A stretch of DNA of 37,419 nucleotides, from positions 1 through 37,419 of the forward strand of contig ONHI01000027.1 in assembly GCA_900317565.1 (NCBI GenBank), written 5' to 3'. The notes beneath the pieces are model-generated. The model was not told the DNA's origin, did not search any database, and was given only the letters and a program-made list of their open reading frames with translations. Both the position numbers and the translations under genes were made by a program. Positions 32,189 through 37,419 of this stretch are shown in pieces (position 1 is the first letter of the stretch; every line of letters begins with the position of its first letter). This stretch comes from an uncultured Eubacteriales bacterium (GTDB lineage Bacteria > Bacillota > Clostridia > Christensenellales > Aristaeellaceae).

Positions 32189-32214
32189 ATTTGTTTGGTT
32201 ATACACAGTCAATA

Positions 32215-33552
32215 TCACCGGGGCCTCCGCAATCCCTTCGGCATATGGTTTTTCAGCAGCCCGTCGCTGCGCTTGCCCCAGCCCAGGGGCATGCCGCGCC
32301 ACAGCGCCAGCGCCCAGCCCTTTTCGCCCGCGTCGGCGATGGCCTCGCCCCGCAGCCAGGCCCGGGCGGCCTCATCATCCAGCGACGCGGTGCGCAGCGC
32401 GCATTCCGGCGGCAGCGCCATGGCCAGCGCGTGCTCCGGCTCCAGGTGGTTCCGGCCCAGCCGCGCCAGGCAAAGCCCCGGGCTGACGACCTTCAGCCCC
32501 CGGGTCTGGGGCGCGTCCGCCGGGCGGCAGTACAGCCTGTCCCCCTGGACGAAGAACTCCATGGCGCGGATGAATTCCGGCAGCCGGCAGGCTTCCCGCT
32601 CCAGGGCGTCCAGGTAGCCGGCAAGGGTCCTGTCGATCCGGGCGGGCCCGGGCGTATCGTGGCGCGGCACATCCCCGGCCTTGCGCAGCTTCGCCACGAA
32701 GTGGCCGTCGCCCCGCACCCGGTTCGGCAGCAGCCGCAGCGCGCCGTTCGACGACGCGCCAACCCCGGGCAGCTGGAATGCTTCGGGCGCGAATTCCGGG
32801 TGGCGGGCCAGGAAGCCCTCGACGCTGCCCTCGTTTTCGGCGGCGTTGAAGGTGCAGGTGGAGTAGACCAGCCGCCCGCCGGGCCGCAGCAGCCTTGCCG
32901 CGGCGTCCAGTATGCCGGCCTGGCGCTTCGCGCAGCCCTCCGGCGCGGCGGGGCTCCACGCGTCCCGGGCGGCGGGGTCCCGGCGGAACATGCCCTCGCC
33001 GGAGCAGGGGGCGTCCACCAGCAACGCGTCAAAGCGCTCCGGCCACAGCGCCGCCAGCCGGTCCGGCAGCGCGCTGACCACCAGCGCGTTGGCCGCGCCC
33101 ATGCGCTCCAGGTTGCCGGCCAGCGCCTTCGCGCGGGAGGGCTCCGGGTCGTTGGACACCAGCAGCCCCGCGTCGCCCATCGCCGCGGCGATCTGGGTGC
33201 TCTTGCCCCCCGGCGCGGCGCACAGGTCCAGCACCCGCTCGCCCGGGCGGGCGTCCAGCACCGCGGCGCTGGCCATGGCGCTGGCCTCCTGGAGATAGAA
33301 GGCCCCCGCCGCGTGGGCGACGGACCCGCCGGGCTTCAGCGCCTCGTCCCGGACCAGGTACCGGCCCCATTCGGCCCAGGGCACCGGGCCATCGATGTAC
33401 GCCCCGGCGGCGGCCTCCGCGCCTGCCCGCTTGGGGTTCAGCCGCAGCGCCAGCGCGGGTGGCAGGTCCAGGGCACGCAAAAATGCCGGGTATTCATCGC
33501 CCAGCATGTCTTGCATATTCTTCAAAAAGGCTTCCGGCAGCGGATGGCTCAT
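32215..33552 (-). CDS. RsmF/RsmB-type rRNA (cytosine-C5) methyltransferase
   Basis: This NOL1/NOP2/Sun-family enzyme uses SAM to methylate C5 of a cytosine in 16S rRNA. The product has 445 residues. SAM-binding motif I is VLDLCAAPGGKSTQ, motif IV is DAPCSGEGMFRRD, and the catalytic motif VI is YSTCTFN with its cysteine. The N-terminal part FLKNMQDMLGDEYPAFLRAL and the C-terminal extension (about 300-445) resemble RsmF/YebU-like proteins of Firmicutes; the exact cytosine cannot be told. ATG 33552 follows the HAD gene by 7 bp, so it is in the AI-2E-HAD operon. Confidence 0.93.
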   Translation of the reverse strand: MSHPLPEAFLKNMQDMLGDEYPAFLRALDLPPALALRLNPKRAGAEAAAGAYIDGPVPWAEWGRYLVRDEALKPGGSVAHAAGAFYLQEASAMASAAVLDARPGERVLDLCAAPGGKSTQIAAAMGDAGLLVSNDPEPSRAKALAGNLERMGAANALVVSALPDRLAALWPERFDALLVDAPCSGEGMFRRDPAARDAWSPAAPEGCAKRQAGILDAAARLLRPGGRLVYSTCTFNAAENEGSVEGFLARHPEFAPEAFQLPGVGASSNGALRLLPNRVRGDGHFVAKLRKAGDVPRHDTPGPARIDRTLAGYLDALEREACRLPEFIRAMEFFVQGDRLYCRPADAPQTRGLKVVSPGLCLARLGRNHLEPEHALAMALPPECALRTASLDDEAARAWLRGEAIADAGEKGWALALWRGMPLGWGKRSDGLLKNHMPKGLRRPR

Positions 33553-33559
33553 GGCGGCG

Positions 33560-34249
33560 TCACCCTTCGATCAGCGCGTTCAGCTCCTCAAAGCTGTGCG
33601 CCACGGGGCCGTCCCAGATCTCCGCAGGCAGGAACGCGGGTCGCGCCATCTGCACGCCCCGTATGCCCAGCTCCGCCGCGCCCGCCAGGTTTCCGGCCCG
33701 GTCGTCCACGAACAGGCAGTCCTCGGGCCGCGCGTTCAGCGCGTCCAGTATGGCCTGGTACATGCGCCGGTCGGGCTTGGTCGCGCCCACCTGGGTGGAG
33801 ATCACCACCGCGTCGAACAGGTCGTATATGCCAAACTGCTTCATGAACTTCAGTATCGAGGGGAAGGCGTCGGACAGCACGCCCAGGGAATAGCGGCCCC
33901 GCCAGCGCTTCAGCCAGGGGTCCACGTCCTCAAACATGCCGTAGCGGCGGGGGTTGTCGGTGAAATCGTCGGTCAGCCGCTCGATCTCCTCCGGCGTCAT
34001 GTGCCAGTCCATCCGCACGTCCATGGCGCGGATGTACTCCCGGCGCAGCCTGCGCTCCTCCTCGATGTCGTTCACCAGCCGTCCCTCGTCCAGCCAGCCG
34101 ACGGATTCGCGGTGGGCCAGCAGGTATTTCGAGGTATGGATATCCTTGGCGCGCTCGCCCAGGATATCCGCCGTCTTCAGCGGCAGGCACCAATCCCCCA
34201 TGCGGGGATAGACCAGCACGCCGCCGCAGTCAAATATCAAATGCTTCAT
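33560..34249 (-). CDS. HAD-superfamily hydrolase
   Basis: The product has 229 residues and is probably a phosphatase of subclass IA. Motif I is IFDCGGVLV (5-13) with nucleophile Asp7; the usual second Asp is Gly, as in many DxGGVL members. Motif II is in LGVLSDAF, motif III is around GATKPD, and motif IV is LFVDDRAGN. A helical cap lies between about 20 and 110. The start ATG overlaps the stop of the AI-2E gene (ATGA), so translation is coupled. The substrate is unknown. Confidence 0.92.
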   Translation of the reverse strand: MKHLIFDCGGVLVYPRMGDWCLPLKTADILGERAKDIHTSKYLLAHRESVGWLDEGRLVNDIEEERRLRREYIRAMDVRMDWHMTPEEIERLTDDFTDNPRRYGMFEDVDPWLKRWRGRYSLGVLSDAFPSILKFMKQFGIYDLFDAVVISTQVGATKPDRRMYQAILDALNARPEDCLFVDDRAGNLAGAAELGIRGVQMARPAFLPAEIWDGPVAHSFEELNALIEG

Positions 34250-35445
34250 GCATCCTTTTCCTCCAGTAGGTTTTCGGGCGCCTTCTCATAGAAGCGGGTG
34301 TCCACCGGCATGTTGCGCTGGCGCAGGCGGGTCTCCAGGCTGGCGCGGACGATGGCGTAGATCAGCGCGAACAGCGGCACGCTCAGCAGCATGCCCGCAA
34401 AGCCGAACAGCCCGCCGCCCACCATGATGGACAGCATGATCCAGAAGGGGGAGAGGCCCACGTAGTCGCCCAGTATGAAGGGCCCGATCACATTGCCGTC
34501 CAGCTGCTGCAATATCACGATGAACACCAGGAACCACAGCGCGCTCAGCGGATTCACCAGCAGCAGTATCAGCCCGCTGGGAATCGCGCCGATGAAGGGG
34601 CCGAAGAAGGGAATCACGTTGGTGATGCCCACGATCACGCTGATCAGCAGCGGATATTCGATCCTGAACACCAGCATGCACACATAGCAGATCACGCCGA
34701 TGATCATCGAATCCAGTATCTTGCCGGTGATGAACCCGGCGAAGATCTTGTGGGCGCGGCGCGTCCAGTAGATCAGCTTCTGGCAGGTCACGGGCTTGAA
34801 CAGGCCGAAGCAAACCTTCTTGGCCTGGGCGCAGAAGGTCTCCTTCTCCATCAGCAGATAGAAGGCCGCGATCATGCCCACGAACAGCTGGAACACCACG
34901 GTGTAGATGCTGCTGGAGATGGCCATCAGGTTGTTCACCAGCAGGGAGGTGTAGTTCATCATCTGGGAGACCACGTTCTCCCAGGCGATCACCAGCTTCT
35001 CGCCCTCGATGCTCAGGAATTCGTATTTCAGCAGCAGCTGGTTGATGGTCTCCCGGTTCATCTGGACGAAGTTGGCGATGTATTGCAGTATCGACTTTAT
35101 GGATGTGATCAGCTGGGGCACCAGTATGGCGAAGAAGCCGGACAGCAGCGCCAGCAGCACGATGTAGGCGACGACCGTCGCCAGGGACCGGCACAGCTTT
35201 GGATGGGGCTTGCGCCGGGACAGCAGCTTGCTGAACAGCGCCTCCACGCGGTTCACGATGGGCAGCAGCAGGAAGGCGATGGCAAAACCGATGATGAAGG
35301 GCATGAGCGTGTGCAGCACGGCCCGGACCACGCTCCATATCTCGCCCAGATGCAGCAGCGCTGCCGCCAGGGCGCAACCGGCGCACACAACGATGATGTT
35401 GGAGATCGTCCTTCCGCGCAGATCCTTTGGTATAAACGGTTTCAT
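34246..35445 (-). CDS. AI-2E family transporter (YdiK/PerM-like permease)
   Basis: The product has 399 residues with about eight membrane segments, and the family signatures AFYLLMEKE, ITNVIPFFGPFIGAIPSGL and LQQLDGNVIGPFILGD. The family is named after TqsA, but members transport various or unknown substrates, including ions. ATG 35445 has GGAGG upstream. It heads the operon with the HAD hydrolase and RsmF-like gene; the promoter is at 35575-35603, leaving a leader of about 120 nt that contains two hairpins (35521-35539 and around 35542-35570). Confidence 0.92.
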   Translation of the reverse strand: MKPFIPKDLRGRTISNIIVVCAGCALAAALLHLGEIWSVVRAVLHTLMPFIIGFAIAFLLLPIVNRVEALFSKLLSRRKPHPKLCRSLATVVAYIVLLALLSGFFAILVPQLITSIKSILQYIANFVQMNRETINQLLLKYEFLSIEGEKLVIAWENVVSQMMNYTSLLVNNLMAISSSIYTVVFQLFVGMIAAFYLLMEKETFCAQAKKVCFGLFKPVTCQKLIYWTRRAHKIFAGFITGKILDSMIIGVICYVCMLVFRIEYPLLISVIVGITNVIPFFGPFIGAIPSGLILLLVNPLSALWFLVFIVILQQLDGNVIGPFILGDYVGLSPFWIMLSIMVGGGLFGFAGMLLSVPLFALIYAIVRASLETRLRQRNMPVDTRFYEKAPENLLEEKDA

Positions 35446-35574
35446 GCTTGCCTCCGTATGGTTTCGCAGCCTTTTCGGTCAACTGCTGACGAACGATATC
35501 ACTGGAATTGTACATGATTAGGAAAACGGAACGTTTTCCGGGTCGGCGACATCCGCAGGATGGCGTCGACAATC

Positions 35575-35603
35575 ATTATAACACACACCGCCCGCCCCCA
35601 CAA
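35575..35603 (-). promoter_or_regulatory. Promoter of the AI-2E-HAD-RsmF operon
   Basis: On the minus strand TTGTGG (35598-35603), 17 bp, TATAAT (35575-35580), with TG at the extended position. The leader that follows has hairpins GGAAAACG/CGTTTTCC and a GTCGAC-type stem. Confidence 0.7.
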
Positions 35604-35682
35604 GGGTTGTCTATATTTCATCAATATTTGTCCGGTTTCTTTCCTATTATATAAGCACGATTTGCCGGTCTATCGGGGCGGA

Positions 35683-36927
35683 CTATGAATTAATGTTCGG
35701 GATTTCGGCCAGCCTGTCCGTGAAACGCCGCCACAGCTGCCGGGGATCGCCGCCTCCGGCGATGAATTCCCGAACGATCCCTGCGGCGGCCTCCGGCCAT
35801 CCTGCGTCAAAGGCGTCGGGCACGCACAGCCCCGGGTCCCGCAGCGCCGCGTCCAGTGTTGCCAGCGAATCCCCCGGGACATAGCCCGAGGCGGCGTCCG
35901 TCACGGCGAAGGCCGAGGCCCGGCACAGCTCGCCCTGGCTCTCGTCGGAGAGCATCGCCTCCAGGAATTCCCGGCACAGCGCCGCGCGCGCGTCCCCCTC
36001 CGGCTTGGCCGTCACCGCCAGCATCAGCAGCTGGTCCGTGAACGCGCCGCAGGGGGACAGCCGCCAGTCCGGCCCGCGGCCACGGTCCGCCAGCGCCTCC
36101 AACCGCCGGACCTCCCATTGGGTGGCGGCCAGCGCCGGGGCCTCCCCATTGATGAAGCGCCGCCAGGCGTCCGCGTCGAATGCAAAGGAATCCGGCAGGC
36201 GGCAGGTCAGTGGCGCCGGGGCTTCCGGCGGCGTCGAAGGCGCGGGCGTCGGTCCGTCCGACAGCGCCAGGCCCAGGTCGAGCCCGGGCAGGGTATCCGT
36301 CGGGGGGTGCGCCTCCCCTTCAATGGGGGAAGCCTCCGGGAGCCGGGTGCACAGCGCCAGCAGCGCCGCGTCCCAGTGTCGCCAGCGCTCCGGCTCCGGT
36401 ACCGCGGGCATGAGGCCCGCCTCCGCCCAATCCCCGGGGATGCCGCCGGTCAGCGCCGGGTTCCAGGCCCACAGATACCCGCCCAGGGCCACCGGCACGG
36501 CGTAGGTCGCTCCACCGCACATGCCGCACCGGGCAAGCGCCGGGCGAAGACCGTCGGGCGGCTCCAGCGGCGAAAGCCCCGCCGGCGCGTCCAGCAGTCC
36601 CGGCGGGAGCAGCAGCATATCCGGGGGCAGTATGCCGCTGTCGTTCAGCGCAGCGATCGCGCCCTCGTCCACATACTGCGGCTGCACGTAGACCCCGGGA
36701 TGCCGCTTCTCAAACCGGCTGGCGCAGCGGTTTATCCAGCCGGACAGGCTTCCGGAGCCGCTGCGCCAGCCTTCAAATACCCACAGCCGCAGCACGCCGC
36801 TCCAGCCCGCGTATTTCTCCGCCACCAGGGGACGGGTGTCCACCGGAAGCACGCGCATGGCGTGGCCCAGCAGCGGGATCAGCAGTGCCAGGCCCAGCGC
36901 CGCCGCGGCGCAGCGCAATCTTCCCAC
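35683..36927 (-). CDS. Extracellular solute-binding-like protein (ABC family 1 type), orphan
   Basis: The product has 414 residues. An N-terminal signal or anchor (about 5-24) has no lipobox cysteine. The mature part starts GVLRLWVFEGW, followed by INRCASRFEKRHPGVYVQPQYVD, the look of a family-1 solute-binding protein. A Pro-rich stretch at about 225-240 is unusual. No permease or ATPase gene is nearby, so transport is not assured; a sensor or envelope role is possible. GTG 36927 was chosen because GGAGG lies eight bases upstream and it directly precedes the hydrophobic segment; the frame is open 50 codons further, into DNA next to the rRNA promoter. Confidence 0.72.
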   Translation of the reverse strand: MGRLRCAAAALGLALLIPLLGHAMRVLPVDTRPLVAEKYAGWSGVLRLWVFEGWRSGSGSLSGWINRCASRFEKRHPGVYVQPQYVDEGAIAALNDSGILPPDMLLLPPGLLDAPAGLSPLEPPDGLRPALARCGMCGGATYAVPVALGGYLWAWNPALTGGIPGDWAEAGLMPAVPEPERWRHWDAALLALCTRLPEASPIEGEAHPPTDTLPGLDLGLALSDGPTPAPSTPPEAPAPLTCRLPDSFAFDADAWRRFINGEAPALAATQWEVRRLEALADRGRGPDWRLSPCGAFTDQLLMLAVTAKPEGDARAALCREFLEAMLSDESQGELCRASAFAVTDAASGYVPGDSLATLDAALRDPGLCVPDAFDAGWPEAAAGIVREFIAGGGDPRQLWRRFTDRLAEIPNINS

Positions 36928-37070
36928 GGTCAAGACCTCCTCGCCGGGATGGGTGCGCCGACGAGGGTACACCGATCCTGCAATTCTCAGAAGAATATGC
37001 ATCGTTTCCGTTAAATACCCCGTTTTAAGGTCAAAAACGGTAAAGATTTGGAAAATTACGAAATTTGGTG

Positions 37071-37099
37071 TTGACAACGGGAGGCCATTTTGATATACT
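37071..37099 (+). promoter_or_regulatory. rRNA operon promoter
   Basis: TTGACA (37071-37076), 17 bp, TATACT (37094-37099) with TG at the extended position. An A/T-rich stretch (about 37040-37068) precedes it and can serve as an UP element. Confidence 0.88.
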
Positions 37100-37105
37100 A
37101 ATCAA

Positions 37106-37339
37106 GCTGTCGCGAGCGGGGTACGGAAAACACCCCAGCGGACGACAACAGCGAACCTTGAAAACGATACAGAGAAGAGAGAGAAAAGCCACCGAGTGGA
37201 GCTGCGAAGAGAGCCTAAGAGGCAGGAGCGGCGAAGCGAGGTGGGGAACAGTCAGAATTCATTGAGTGAAACGCCGTTTCAACAGCGAACCGTGAGGCTT
37301 TGGCGAGCCGAGTGGGGAGCTGGAGAGATGGTAAGGATT
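37106..37339 (+). other. 16S rRNA leader
   Basis: About 235 bases of leader with GAACCTTGAAAACGATAC (37153-37170), of the type seen in clostridial rRNA leaders. Partial internal repetition is visible: CAACAGCGAACC occurs at 37147 and 37279, and CCGAGTGG occurs twice. No gene or tRNA is visible. With the promoter and upstream DNA it fills the 412-bp gap after the solute-binding gene. Confidence 0.7.
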
Positions 37340-37419
37340 AAACATCAGAGTTTGATCCTGGCTCAGGACGAACGCTGGCGGCGTGCTTAACACATGCAAG
37401 TCGAACGGGGATACGTTGA
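37340..37419 (+). rRNA. rrs: 16S ribosomal RNA, 5' end (partial)
   Basis: AGAGTTTGATCCTGGCTCAG begins at 37347, which is position 8 in E. coli numbering, so the mature end is near 37340. GACGAACGCTGGCGGCGTGC and ACACATGCAAGTCGAACGGG follow as in Clostridia. The gene is cut by the window edge after about 80 bases. Confidence 0.98.

Noticed and set aside
37106-37339. tRNA gene in the rRNA leader
   Set aside because: No cloverleaf with GGTTCRA and CCA-end features could be drawn.

Overview
The window looks like the replication-origin region of a GC-rich, uncultured-type Clostridia (Bacillota) chromosome. The grounds are the dnaA-dnaN pair with DnaA boxes, parS sites of the Bacillus/Clostridia type, Firmicutes-style ribosome binding sites (GGAGG), UUG starts, and a 16S rRNA start of the clostridial kind at the right edge. 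No species can be named from this sequence alone.

Layout. 1-3.5 kb (minus): a NodB-like membrane-anchored protein cut by the left edge, a PhoR/WalK-type sensor kinase with its OmpR-type regulator, and a small ferritin-like protein. 3.6-6.0 kb (minus): a degenerate RadC-like protein and dnaX. 6.2-7.3 kb (plus): murG. 7.4-9.2 kb: oriC, with DnaA boxes on both sides of dnaA and a textbook unwinding element between dnaA and dnaN. 9.2-12.1 kb (plus): dnaN and mnmE. 12.7-16.8 kb (minus): a polytopic membrane protein, a YycJ-like metallo-hydrolase, a PflX-like radical SAM protein, a cluster of three perfect parS sites, and a degenerate metallophosphoesterase. 17-21.9 kb (plus): a membrane-anchored beta-propeller-like protein, CvpA and FtsK/SpoIIIE. 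22.3-24.2 kb: an AT-rich accessory island with a secreted peptidoglycan-binding protein and a divergent Xre regulator. 24.9-25.7 kb: two divergent Xre regulators. 25.8-36.9 kb (all minus): permuted GH3 beta-glucosidase, pgsA, rimO, coaD, PHP phosphatase, YegP-like protein, RsmF-like rRNA methyltransferase, HAD hydrolase, AI-2E family permease and a solute-binding-like protein. 37.07 kb to the end: rRNA promoter, leader and the start of 16S rRNA.

How it works together. The core is chromosome replication and segregation (dnaA, dnaN, dnaX, oriC, parS, ftsK), cell-envelope synthesis (murG, pgsA, the YycJ-like protein), and translation or tRNA/rRNA modification (mnmE, rimO, the RsmF-like gene, rrn). 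Conserved neighbourhoods are rearranged: no recF-gyrB-gyrA follows dnaN, and ftsK is separated from rimO-pgsA and lies in opposite orientation.

The most unusual content is non-coding. Intergenic spaces are packed with dispersed repeats. One family, present five times as an 88-89 bp module, has an invariant apical loop and at least three helices whose base pairs change in a compensatory way between copies. Modules of this family are joined with other hairpins into composite elements of about 0.5 kb at 12.1-12.7 and 24.3-24.9 kb, in mirror-image arrangement. Three genes also encode proteins that keep the frame of a metalloenzyme family (NodB, RadC/JAMM, metallophosphoesterase) but have lost most metal ligands.
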